Positions 9,760 to 17,843 of a stretch of 64,000 bases of DNA are shown here, in pieces. The notes beneath the pieces are model-generated. The model worked only from the letters and a program-made list of their open reading frames with translations. It was not told the origin of the DNA and ran no database searches. Within the stretch, counting starts at the first letter, position 1; each line of letters opens with the position of its first letter. Position numbers and translations under genes: made by a program. Location of the stretch: the NCBI GenBank assembly GCA_002729415.1, contig PBXZ01000100.1:5463-69462 (forward strand), written 5' to 3'. The DNA comes from UBA9662 sp002729415. Its GTDB lineage: Bacteria; Poribacteria; WGA-4E; UBA9662.

Positions 9760-9832
9760 TACGCCTGGGAGGATTTGAACCCCCGACACGAGGCTTAGGA
9801 AGCCCCTGCTCTATCCCCTGAGCTACAGGCGT
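9760..9832 (-). tRNA. tRNA-Arg (anticodon CCU)
   Basis: On the minus strand the 73-base sequence folds into a full cloverleaf: acceptor ACGCCTG/CAGGCGT, D stem GCTC/GAGC, anticodon stem GGGGC/GCCTC with loop TTCCTAA, and T stem GGGGG/CCTCC with loop TTCAAAT. The anticodon CCT (plus-strand 9797-9799) reads AGG. No CCA is encoded. The gene lies 20 bases upstream of secD on the same strand. Confidence 0.96.
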
Positions 9833-9884
9833 GCAAAACNTTTTNCCTGAAAATTATCAAGTCANAAGTATATCACACTACCCT

Positions 9885-10403
9885 CTAAAATTCAATTAGA
9901 GAAAAGATGTTCTCGTGAATAAACTTTTCACGACCGTTAAGAAACNCNAGCTCAATCAGNACAGCAATTCCGACTAAATCTGCACCAAGCTTTTCAACCA
10001 AANTAATCGTTGCCGCAAGTGTCCCNCCGGTAGCAATCACATCGTCGCAAATAACAACTCGGCTNCCTTTAGAAAAGGCATCCTGATGAATTGCCAGTGT
10101 ACTACCGCTACCATACTCGAGTTGATAANTTGCCTCGTAAGTTTTATATGGCAATTTCCCACTCTTTCGAATCGGGACAAAACCAACCCCAAGTTGGTAA
10201 GCCAAAGCACTACCTAAAATGAATCCACGTGCATCAATCCCAGCAATCATGTCTATATTTCGATCTCTATATTCTTCGACGAAAACATCAATAACAGCTC
10301 GAAACACCTNNGCATCCCCGAGCAATGGAGTAATATCTTTAAAAACAACACCTTTTTCTGGAAAATCCGGAATANTNCGTATGTATTCTGAGAAGTCGAT
10401 CAT
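9885..10403 (-). CDS. apt: Adenine phosphoribosyltransferase
   Basis: A 172-residue purine-salvage enzyme that converts adenine and PRPP to AMP. Diagnostic segments are FPEKGVVFKDITPLL at the N terminus, AGIDARGFILG, and the PRPP-binding loop VVICDDVIATxGT. The length is the usual one for the family. It appears to be a single gene: a tRNA lies on one side and about 190 bases of N-rich DNA without a gene on the other. Confidence 0.95.
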   Translation of the reverse strand: MIDFSEYIXXIPDFPEKGVVFKDITPLLGDXXVFRAVIDVFVEEYRDRNIDMIAGIDARGFILGSALAYQLGVGFVPIRKSGKLPYKTYEAXYQLEYGSGSTLAIHQDAFSKXSRVVICDDVIATXGTLAATIXLVEKLGADLVGIAXLIEXXFLNGREKFIHENIFSLIEF

Positions 10404-10593
10404 ATAGNTTTTCCTTAATCAAGTTTTCTATACCACANTTNGAATTNGATAACTTCCTATTCCCTTTCTCTAGCTGTTTCCGAGNANAGTTACGCTGTTA
10501 AAATGCAGACTGTCAGCACATTTCCGTCTGGAGCAAACAANAAAATGGATGGTCAGATTCTACATNTNCGGATGTGACTACCACAAATGTAGG

Positions 10594-10962
10594 TCACTCN
10601 CNGCTAGCCACAAAATACACACCCAAACAAATAATAATTGCGCCAAGAATCCGCGCTTTTGGCACAGACTCCTTGAACAACAACCAAGCAAAGAATATCG
10701 AAAAAAGGTAGCCAAGNCTGAGCATCGGATAGGCAATACTAAGCTTAACACGCGAGAGAATAATCANCCAAAGCATAGTGGTAAACCCATAAATACTGAT
10801 ACCACTAATAACAAATGGATTCGTAAAAGCTTGGATAAGCTTAGNCGCTANATCTCTCAACGAACCATCGANCTCACCAACTTTAGTCATTCCCTGCTTC
10901 ATGAGAATTTGTCCAATCACCGTCAGGAGAACGTTGATTNCTAATAAAATATAGTTTCTCAT
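10594..10962 (-). CDS. Small EamA/SMR-like membrane transporter (ArnE/F-like flippase half)
   Basis: A 122-residue protein with four predicted membrane helices (about residues 4-24, 45-62, 72-90 and 100-119). It resembles half-size EamA/SMR proteins such as ArnE/ArnF, seen in ILMKQGMTKVGE near the first helix and in GAIIICLGVYFVA at the end. Its ATG overlaps the stop of the glycosyltransferase gene (ATGA). In the known ArnC/ArnE pairing, one protein builds an undecaprenyl-phosphate sugar and the small one flips it, so the same division of labour is likely here. The substrate is not known. Confidence 0.7.
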   Translation of the reverse strand: MRNYILLXINVLLTVIGQILMKQGMTKVGEXDGSLRDXAXKLIQAFTNPFVISGISIYGFTTMLWXIILSRVKLSIAYPMLXLGYLFSIFFAWLLFKESVPKARILGAIIICLGVYFVASXE

Positions 10963-11978
10963 CCTTCTCCATTTTCATGTTTGACAATTTCGCGAATCAC
11001 ATAAATCGGTTTGCTTTGAGATTCATGGTATGTACGAATAACGAGNTCCCCAATCAATCCCATTGAGATCAATTGGACACCTGTAAACAATAAAAGCACA
11101 CTAAGGACTAACATCGGCATGCGCTCGTTTAAGCTTGTTTCAGAGTAGAGGTAAGAGAGCCACCCTTCCTTCCTTCCTNCNGGAAAAAAGAGCTTGCCNA
11201 CTGAAAGGTAAGCGGATGTCACAAANCCAGCACCAAAGGAGAGACTCCCCATCAACCCAAAGATTTGAATCGGTCTCGTAGAGTAGCTCATAAGAAACCG
11301 AATCATAACCAAATCCAACATCACGCGCACAGTACGAGAAATCCCATATTTTGACTGGCCGCGTGTACGGGGATAATGGTTGACCTTAATTTCCGTGATC
11401 TTCGCCCCAATAAGGTTCCCAAGCACGGGAATGAAGCGGTGCAGTTCCCCATAGAGACGGATATTTTCAATNACATCACGACGATAAGCCTTGAGTGTAC
11501 ATCCGAAATCGTGGAGTTTGACACCAGTCAGGCGAACTATCAAACGATTAGCAAGCATTGACGGCAATCGCCTAAGAACAAATCCATCCTTCCGGTTCGC
11601 ACGCCAGCCGCTGACAATATCGTAACCTTCTTCAATCTTATTGAGCAACAACTGTATATCGTTAGGATCATTTTGTAAATCCGCATCTATTGGTATAANG
11701 ACACTACCTTGCGAATGGTCGAAGCCCGCACTCATAGCCGCAGTCTGACCAAAGTTACGTCTAAAACGAATGACCTGCACATTTGGATCAGCAGAAGCAA
11801 TCTCTTTCAAGACATAGAAACTTTCATCAATACTACCATCATCAATAAAAATAATTTCGTAAGTTTTCTTGAGCTCTGACAGTGCATCACAGAGCCGATC
11901 ATAGAGCTCAGGTAGGTTCTCAACCTCATTCAACAGAGGAACAACGACAGAAATTTCGACATTATCTTCTGGTGCCAT
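10959..11978 (-). CDS. Polyprenyl-phosphate glycosyltransferase, GT2 (DPM1/GtrB/ArnC type)
   Basis: A 339-residue membrane glycosyltransferase that transfers a sugar from a nucleotide donor to a polyprenyl phosphate. The N-terminal GT-A domain shows VVVPLLNEVENLPEL, FIDDGSIDES and the metal-binding DADLQNDPNDI. Two membrane helices lie near residues 230-260 and 275-300. It overlaps the small EamA-like gene and is transcribed away from erpA. A plausible sigma-70 promoter, TTTACA-18-TATAAT, lies at 12019-12048 upstream on the same strand. Confidence 0.9.
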   Translation of the reverse strand: MAPEDNVEISVVVPLLNEVENLPELYDRLCDALSELKKTYEIIFIDDGSIDESFYVLKEIASADPNVQVIRFRRNFGQTAAMSAGFDHSQGSVXIPIDADLQNDPNDIQLLLNKIEEGYDIVSGWRANRKDGFVLRRLPSMLANRLIVRLTGVKLHDFGCTLKAYRRDXIENIRLYGELHRFIPVLGNLIGAKITEIKVNHYPRTRGQSKYGISRTVRVMLDLVMIRFLMSYSTRPIQIFGLMGSLSFGAXFVTSAYLSXGKLFFXXGRKEGWLSYLYSETSLNERMPMLVLSVLLLFTGVQLISMGLIGXLVIRTYHESQSKPIYVIREIVKHENGEG

Positions 11979-12018
11979 ACACGTTTTCGGCTCTATTCGG
12001 CTTTTGGGACTAATCCAG

Positions 12019-12048
12019 ATTATACATTAGTCTCACAGCTAATGTAAA
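12019..12048 (-). promoter_or_regulatory. Sigma-70 promoter of the GT2/EamA operon with embedded dyad
   Basis: On the minus strand, TTTACA (12048-12043) and TATAAT (12024-12019) are separated by 18 bases, 41 bases upstream of the GT2 ATG. A perfect 8-base inverted repeat, TACATTAG/CTAATGTA with an 8-base spacer (12023-12046), lies between and over both boxes, where a repressor could bind. Confidence 0.55.
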
Positions 12049-12061
12049 TCCTTTATTAAAT

Positions 12062-12090
12062 TTGACATTTGTCCATAATTTAACTATAAT
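12062..12090 (+). promoter_or_regulatory. Consensus sigma-70 promoter of erpA
   Basis: TTGACA at 12062-12067 and TATAAT at 12085-12090 are separated by exactly 17 bases, a perfect match to the sigma-70 consensus. Transcription should start near 12097, leaving a leader of about 37 bases before the erpA ATG. Confidence 0.8.
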
Positions 12091-12133
12091 TCGTATTCGG
12101 ATGTCTCTTTAAGTGGAGAAACCAAGAGGAGCT

Positions 12134-12475
12134 ATGATGGTTATAGTAACAGACACTGCAGCAGAAAAGGCGCTCTTACTGCTAGAACAATCAGCAGAAG
12201 ACAATCTTGATAAAGACAAAGAACACGGTTTACGCATGAAAGTTGTCGGTGGTGGATGCTCTGGCTTTCAGTATGAACTCGGCTTCGACGAGCAAAAGAG
12301 CAATGACAAAATCGCTGAGCATAACGGATTGAAGGTTTTGATCGATCCACGTAGCCTACTTTATCTTGCCGGATCGACTCTCGATTTCAATGATGGTTTG
12401 ATGGAATCTGGGTTCAAAATCACGAATCCAAACGCAAACTCAACATGTGGTTGTGGTGAATCTTTTAGCGTATAG
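12134..12475 (+). CDS. erpA: Iron-sulfur cluster insertion protein, ErpA/IscA family
   Basis: A 113-residue A-type carrier that passes Fe-S clusters to target enzymes. The three ligand cysteines are present: Cys42 in GGGCSGFQY and Cys105/Cys107 in TCGCGESF. The ATG at 12134 was chosen over an upstream in-frame GTG (12113) because the strong ribosome site AAGAGGAG lies just ahead of it at 12124-12131. A second ATG follows directly. It has its own consensus promoter and stands alone, without isc or suf genes nearby. The ErpA rather than IscA label is by resemblance. Confidence 0.9.
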   Translation: MMVIVTDTAAEKALLLLEQSAEDNLDKDKEHGLRMKVVGGGCSGFQYELGFDEQKSNDKIAEHNGLKVLIDPRSLLYLAGSTLDFNDGLMESGFKITNPNANSTCGCGESFSV

Positions 12476-12600
12476 GTAACAACTACTTACCTCTCTCCTT
12501 TTAATTCTCTAATTCTCTCTTTAGTCTTTCGAGAGAGGATTCTTGTTGCACAGTAATTCGCTAACTATCCCACCTTAATATAATTGTAATAAGGGCCCTT

Positions 12601-14799
12601 ATGCGGTTTACTTATTTCTGGCAATTGTGGCAGGTAATTCTAGCCTTAGCCATGGTTATCGGTATAACATCATTCGTTTATATCCGGCTTAAAAGTCCAG
12701 TTTCTACAAGAGTACGCGCAATTCTTATCTGCCTAAGAATTCTAGCGGCAACTATCCTTCTCGTTTGCCTACTTGAACCAGTTTTAGTCCAGCAGATAGA
12801 TATTACCCCTCCGAATAACCTACTCATTTTAGCTGATAGATCCAAAAGCATGAAAATCCGAGACGTATCATACAACGATGAGAAAGTCGACCGTATGTTT
12901 CCAGTGAATCATTTGCTGTTCAGTCAGGATAGTGATTTCGTTAAACAGCTCAATGATCGTTTTACTACGCATATTTACCAGTTTGATCAAAACCTTGAAC
13001 GAATTCCTGGAAAAACTCTTGAAATCCACACGGGAACAGGACTAACCGACATTACCAAATCCATTCAAACTGCCATCAATGAATGGCGAGGACAAGCAAT
13101 CTCTGGTATCGTATTAATTACTGACGGAGAACACAATGCGTCAAAATTTGACGTAGACCAACTTGTGGACCTAAAGGTGCCAATTTACCCTATTGGTGTT
13201 GGTAATCCCAACCCACAGAACGATCTGGGAATTATCAGGATCGAATCTGATCCCGTAAGTTATCTTGATCATGAAACAACAATCAAGGTAACCATACGCA
13301 ACAATGGTTATACAGGTGCGAAAATCCGTCTGATGCTTAAACAGAACGATCGTATTATAGGCACAGAAACAACTACTCTGGCGAATCAGATAGACCAGAT
13401 TGTTACCTTTACTGTTATCCCCAAAGAGGAAGGAATGCTTCAATATCTTGTTTCGCTACCAGTATTAGACAATGAAATAACAACCGAAAATAACCAGAAA
13501 AAATTCAGCCTCAAGATTGTCCGATCACAACTCCGTGTCCTCTACGTCGATGGCCTTCCTCGCTGGGATTACGCTTTCTTAAAACGCGTCTTGGAAAAAG
13601 ATCCAAACATAGAAGCAACCTGTCTAGTTCTATCACTGGCAAAAGAGAGCTCACGAATCCAGCCAAAGTTCCCACGAAGTGAAGCAGAATTGCTTGCTTA
13701 TGATGTGCTTATTATTGGTGATATCAAGGCAAATGAACTTACCTCAAACCAACAACAACTAATTAAGATTTTTGTTGAGAAGCACAGCAAATCAATCGTG
13801 TTTTTAGGAGGTAAAAACTCACTAGGTAGAAAAGGCTTAGGACGTTCAGAGCTGGCTGATTTGCTGCCAATCGTTTCACCTTTAACTGGTTGCCGTTCCT
13901 GGGATCAGGATTTCTCGCTACGCTTAACAACACAAGGTAAATTCCATCCCATTATGCAACTTGGAAAAACAAGCGAATTAAACGATACTATCTGGCGGGA
14001 TTTGCCCCCACTTTCAAGACGAATTAGCGGGTTTCAACTCAGAGGTGGAGCGACAACACTGGCTGAATTCCACCATCCTACATTAACCGAACCAATCATT
14101 GTTTTTCAACCGTATGGTCTTGGAAAGAGTTTGTTAATTGCTGCTGAAGGCTTATGGAATTGGGGTTTTGGGGTATGGGGTTTCAAACATGAGGACGACA
14201 GCTATACTCGCTTCTGGGGACAAGCAATTCGTTGGTTGGCAAGCCAATCCTCTGCTAAACAGATCCGCATTATTGCTGATAAAAGCACATATCTGATTGG
14301 TGAAGAAATCAAAGCAACCATTTACACTTATGATAAAACTTACCAGCCCCTTAACACAGCAAATCTTAAGCTCGATGTTACACTGCCCAACAATAAAGTT
14401 TTCCAGATTCGAACTGATCAAGACAATTCAGTGCCTGGTAGATATACGGCGAAATTCTTGGCAGATAAGGAGGGCAAATACACACTGAAAGCATCAGGAA
14501 CCTTTGATGGTGTATCTATCGGAGAAGATAAAATCACAGTCTTTTCTGAGCAACAAGTTACTGAATTTGAGAATCCACGACTCAACCGCAGATTATTGAC
14601 ATCACTAGCAAAACAAACGAATGGTATATACTTCCCCATTGAAAAAGCGAGATCATTACCAGATCAAATTGAGGATCAAAAAGAACCAGTCTTTGCTACC
14701 GAGGAAAAAGATCTCTGGGATAGTCCAATTATATTAATTCTTGCAGCAGGATTACTTGGATCCGAATGGTTTTTGCGAAAATGGAAAGGTTTGGTCTGA
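12601..14799 (+). CDS. Large membrane-anchored von Willebrand factor A / GATase-like protein
   Basis: A 732-residue protein with two N-terminal membrane helices (about residues 8-26 and 38-60) and one near the C terminus (about 707-722). The VWA domain (about 75-205) carries the metal-ion site DRSKS (DxSxS) and LITDGEHNAS. It is followed by a beta-rich part and a glutamine-amidotransferase-like fold beginning around LRVLYVDGLPRWDYAF. Proteins of this architecture are common in planctomycetes and related bacteria, often near BatA/MoxR genes. The molecular role is not established. A TATAAT (12579-12584) lies just upstream without a good -35 box. It converges on the selenoprotein gene, with 11 bases between the stops. 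Confidence 0.7.
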   Translation: MRFTYFWQLWQVILALAMVIGITSFVYIRLKSPVSTRVRAILICLRILAATILLVCLLEPVLVQQIDITPPNNLLILADRSKSMKIRDVSYNDEKVDRMFPVNHLLFSQDSDFVKQLNDRFTTHIYQFDQNLERIPGKTLEIHTGTGLTDITKSIQTAINEWRGQAISGIVLITDGEHNASKFDVDQLVDLKVPIYPIGVGNPNPQNDLGIIRIESDPVSYLDHETTIKVTIRNNGYTGAKIRLMLKQNDRIIGTETTTLANQIDQIVTFTVIPKEEGMLQYLVSLPVLDNEITTENNQKKFSLKIVRSQLRVLYVDGLPRWDYAFLKRVLEKDPNIEATCLVLSLAKESSRIQPKFPRSEAELLAYDVLIIGDIKANELTSNQQQLIKIFVEKHSKSIVFLGGKNSLGRKGLGRSELADLLPIVSPLTGCRSWDQDFSLRLTTQGKFHPIMQLGKTSELNDTIWRDLPPLSRRISGFQLRGGATTLAEFHHPTLTEPIIVFQPYGLGKSLLIAAEGLWNWGFGVWGFKHEDDSYTRFWGQAIRWLASQSSAKQIRIIADKSTYLIGEEIKATIYTYDKTYQPLNTANLKLDVTLPNNKVFQIRTDQDNSVPGRYTAKFLADKEGKYTLKASGTFDGVSIGEDKITVFSEQQVTEFENPRLNRRLLTSLAKQTNGIYFPIEKARSLPDQIEDQKEPVFATEEKDLWDSPIILILAAGLLGSEWFLRKWKGLV

Positions 14800-14810
14800 C
14801 CTGACCAGTT

Positions 14811-15170
14811 CTATTCTGTTGTACTCAGGGTATCCCCACCGATCATCTGGTACAGTTCTTGACTATACCCAACACAAAATATCTGACCAATTTGTAGGGT
14901 CGGAGCTCGCAAATTACCACTACGACCAAGCGAAGCCATTAGAATTATCGATCTATCTGTTTTTCCTGGAGTAAAAACCTCGATTTTGTTACCCTTGGCT
15001 ACGTAGACTCGTGAAGCACCATGAATTAGCTCCCACGCAGAATTTCCGTCGATTTTTTCCTTATTTGCGTAACTATACTGTGCAACTTGAAAACTGTTTA
15101 CGTCAAGAACCTCTTGCGCTTTCTGGCAGGAAGTTCAAGATCTTCGAAAATAAAACCAGTCGATTATCAT
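14811..15170 (-). CDS. ArsC/Spx-like selenoprotein with in-frame UGA (Sec12)
   Basis: Read with UGA as selenocysteine, the minus strand from ATG 15170 to TAG 14811 gives a 119-residue protein. It starts MIIDWFYFRRS-U-TSCQKAQ, with the UGA at 15137-15135. The UxxC motif (Sec12, Cys15) sits where thioredoxin-fold ArsC/Spx proteins have their redox cysteine, and the conserved segment RSGNLRAPTLQIGQIFCVG lies near the end, as in ArsC-family seleno- and cysteine-proteins. The reading frame is open for 107 codons after the UGA. The ATG overlaps the selA stop (ATGA), so the two genes are coupled. A likely SECIS hairpin lies 23 bases after the UGA. Normal gene finding would miss this gene. The function is probably thiol/selenol redox chemistry; the substrate is unknown. 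Confidence 0.88.
15100..15119 (-). promoter_or_regulatory. Bacterial SECIS-like hairpin
   Basis: Minus-strand RNA from 15119 to 15100 forms GCG-CAAGA-GGU-UCUUG-A-CGU: a perfect five-base-pair upper stem, a three-base loop GGU and three more pairs below one bulged A. The loop begins 23 bases after the UGA and starts with G, as in described bacterial SECIS elements. An alternative longer fold starts at the UGA itself. Confidence 0.6.
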
Positions 15171-16603
15171 NNATTTTCTGTGTNCNNCTTTTTATTGATT
15201 GANCTTGCAGCTTCGCAGATCCACTGNATTTCTCGATCNTCGACTGTTCGAAGATCAATCCAAAAACAGTCATCCTTAACTCGACCAATNACCGATCTTG
15301 GCTGGTTACGAAAGCGTTCAGCGATTGAATCAGCAGATAATCGTTCTGACTTCAATATAATTGCCAAACTCGGCAAATTAGCGACAGGTAAAGATCCACT
15401 ACCAATTTGAGCGAGGCTCTTCTCAATGCTAACTTGGATTTCTTCCTTGAAGATCTCCTCCAACCGTCTTAGCAATTGATTACCCACCTGCTGGAGTTCG
15501 TCAAGTGGGCGTGTGTACCAATGAAGCATCGGCAGTTTCTTATCCAAACTAAGATCATTAAGATATAATCTTAGCGTGGCTTCTAGAGCAGCAATTGTCA
15601 GTTTTCCGACGCGCAAGGCGCGCATGACTGGATTTTTTCGGATTCTCTTGATCATCTCATCTTTCCCAACAATGATACCAGCTTGAGGTCCACCTAGCAA
15701 TTTATCCCCACTAAACAAGACAAGGTCAACACCTGCATCAATCCGGTCACGCACAACCGGCTCATTTGGCAAACTGTATTCGGTCAAATCAATAAGTGAT
15801 CCACTACCCAAATCTTCTACTATAGGGATATCATATTGCCGTCCGAGTTCGACAATTTCATGTATTGCNGGCATCTCCGTGAACCCAACAATTTGATAAT
15901 TGCTAGGATGGACTTTTAAAAGAAGGGCAGTATTTTCATTAATTGCTTTTTCATAATCTTCCAAATAGGTTCGATTCGTTGTACCAACCTCTTTCAGGAT
16001 AGTGCCGCTGGATTCCATAACATCTGGGATCCTGAATGATCCGCCAATCTCTATTAATTCTCCACGTGAAACAACCACTTCTCTATCCCGAGCAAAGGTA
16101 TTGAGTACGAGAAAAACTGCCGCAGCATTGTTGTTAACAACCGTTGAGGCTTGACATCCAGTAAGTTGCTGCAACAGCGGCTCTGTAATGCGGTCTCGAT
16201 GTCCTCTTTTACCAGAGGTAAGATCAAATTCTAAGCTAACGTAGTTCTTTGCCGCCTCGACCAAACTTTCACGGGCCTCATCACTCAGTATCGACCTGCC
16301 CAGATTTGTATGTGTAATCGTACCAGTTACGTTGACAATCGGTTGTAAATTCTGTGTCATGATTGATCTAAGTCGCATCTGAACCATCTCAGCAATCATT
16401 GACTCATCCGGTATATCCTCCACTTCTGGCGTACATACTATCTGCCGACGGATATCTAAAATAACGGATCGCAAGACTTCTGTTATCAGATTCCGCGAAA
16501 ACTCGTTTTGAATAATAAGAAAGGATTGAGAAGCTAATAGCTTTTCGATAGCAGGAATACGTCGTAAAGCGGACAACTGAACAGACGTCATTTCTTTTTC
16601 CAT
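15167..16603 (-). CDS. selA: L-seryl-tRNA(Sec) selenium transferase SelA
   Basis: A PLP enzyme that converts seryl-tRNA(Sec) to selenocysteinyl-tRNA(Sec) using selenophosphate. Family features are the N-terminal LRRIPAIEKLL, the NVTGTITHTNLGRS segment, QASTVVNNNAAAV and the Schiff-base lysine in FSGDKLLGGPQAG. Length (about 478 residues) is normal. The frame is open upstream to a TTG at 16654, but ATGs at 16609, 16603 and 16591 are better starts; I give 16603. Its TGA overlaps the ATG of the selenoprotein gene. selB, selC and selD are not in the window. Confidence 0.95.
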   Translation of the reverse strand: MEKEMTSVQLSALRRIPAIEKLLASQSFLIIQNEFSRNLITEVLRSVILDIRRQIVCTPEVEDIPDESMIAEMVQMRLRSIMTQNLQPIVNVTGTITHTNLGRSILSDEARESLVEAAKNYVSLEFDLTSGKRGHRDRITEPLLQQLTGCQASTVVNNNAAAVFLVLNTFARDREVVVSRGELIEIGGSFRIPDVMESSGTILKEVGTTNRTYLEDYEKAINENTALLLKVHPSNYQIVGFTEMXAIHEIVELGRQYDIPIVEDLGSGSLIDLTEYSLPNEPVVRDRIDAGVDLVLFSGDKLLGGPQAGIIVGKDEMIKRIRKNPVMRALRVGKLTIAALEATLRLYLNDLSLDKKLPMLHWYTRPLDELQQVGNQLLRRLEEIFKEEIQVSIEKSLAQIGSGSLPVANLPSLAIILKSERLSADSIAERFRNQPRSXIGRVKDDCFWIDLRTVXDREXQWICEAAXSINKKXXTENX

Positions 16604-16691
16604 CAACATAATCTCAAGAATATACTTGACACCACGTAAAATCGTCAAGGCCAAAAATCGGTATTAGACCATTAGGAGCAAGAGATCGAAA

Positions 16692-17798
16692 ATGTTTTCT
16701 ATCTTACGAATGTTGCGACGTTTACATCGCCGGATTCAAAACCGTTATATTCGACGTGTCATGATTACCATCGGCATTGTAATGGTTTGTATCATGATCA
16801 ATTCCGGCACCTTTTATTACTTTGAGAAACAAGTGCAAGACGTTAGCATTTGGGATTCGTTTTGGCTTAGTTTCACCACCATCACCACAGTTGGCTATGG
16901 TGATATTTCGGCCAAGACNATTCAAGGCAGATTAGCCACGATGATCTTACTATATTTCATTGGATTAGCTTCCTTCCCNTACTTAGTCACTCAGGTGGTT
17001 GATTTAACCGTTGAAGGAGCTAACGAACGACGGCGTGGANTTNCGGACTTACGAGACAGTNTAGGAAAACATATAATCGTAGTTAACTTCCCNGATGAAC
17101 TAACTGTGGGTGCCATAATTGATCAGCTATCATCAGACCCATTATGTGCAGANAGAGAAATCGTNATCATTGCAGATACNCTCCAAGAACTCCCATTTAN
17201 NAGAGAAAAAGTTCATTTTATTCATGGATCATCAATNCAAATGGACACACTCCAACGCGCAAATGTCAAGGAAGCTTACGTCGCTCTCGTTCTTTCNAGC
17301 GCTTCGGATCGTCGATCTGCTGATGCCTTAACGGCAGCAACAGTTTCAATGATTGAACAANTTAATCCCNNCATCCGTGTNATTGCAGAATGTAGCAGTG
17401 TTGAGCATTTGACACTTTTTGAGCCACTTCGTTGTTCCGCAGTTATCCCAACACAAAATATCGGGGCTAAGTTGCTAGCACAAGAAATCCGAGATCGCGG
17501 ACTNGCACCAGCANTATCAGAATTACTAACACAAGCAGAAGGNAGCGAACTTTACAGTGAACCAATCGAAGAAATCATTTCACTCAGACCTATGACTGTT
17601 AACAATCTTCAGTCTTTTCTGGTCGAGCTNAAGATACAACTTGTTCTGGTTGGCATTATTCGNGATAATCAACCTTGGATNAATCCTACTGCAGACCTCG
17701 AACTACAGGAAACAGATCGGCTGATTCTTATCAGCCATTCGCGTCAAGACTGGGAGTCTATATATAGCCAGATTAAACACGCTATCCAAAATGAATAG
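16692..17798 (+). CDS. Two-helix potassium channel with TrkA-N/RCK domains
   Basis: A 368-residue channel subunit. Two membrane helices (about residues 22-42 and 83-103) flank the pore with the selectivity filter TVGYGD (66-71). The cytosolic part carries an RCK/TrkA-N domain starting near KHIIVVNF and a TrkA-C-like domain at the end (IIxDNQPW..ADLELQETDRLIL). Such channels gate K+ flow in response to ligands such as nucleotides or Ca2+. The NAD-binding glycine motif cannot be read because of N calls. An AGGAG lies about 13 bases before the ATG. The gene is divergent from selA. Confidence 0.9.
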   Translation: MFSILRMLRRLHRRIQNRYIRRVMITIGIVMVCIMINSGTFYYFEKQVQDVSIWDSFWLSFTTITTVGYGDISAKXIQGRLATMILLYFIGLASFXYLVTQVVDLTVEGANERRRGXXDLRDSXGKHIIVVNFXDELTVGAIIDQLSSDPLCAXREIXIIADXLQELPFXREKVHFIHGSSXQMDTLQRANVKEAYVALVLXSASDRRSADALTAATVSMIEQXNPXIRXIAECSSVEHLTLFEPLRCSAVIPTQNIGAKLLAQEIRDRGXAPAXSELLTQAEXSELYSEPIEEIISLRPMTVNNLQSFLVEXKIQLVLVGIIXDNQPWXNPTADLELQETDRLILISHSRQDWESIYSQIKHAIQNE

Positions 17799-17807
17799 AA
17801 CTCTGTT

Positions 17808-17836
17808 TTGATTCGGAAAATCGGCTATGATATAAT
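17808..17836 (+). promoter_or_regulatory. Extended -10 sigma-70 promoter for the riboflavin operon
   Basis: TTGATT (17808-17813), a 17-base spacer and TATAAT (17831-17836) with the extended element TG at 17828-17829. The expected start of transcription, about 17843, coincides with the first plausible ribD ATG at 17844. Confidence 0.6.
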
Positions 17837-17843
17837 ATGGGAA

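Noticed and set aside
12515..12537. Possible terminator hairpin after erpA (CTCTCT/AGAGAG)
   Set aside because: The loop is long (11 bases) and no T run follows, so it is not a convincing intrinsic terminator.
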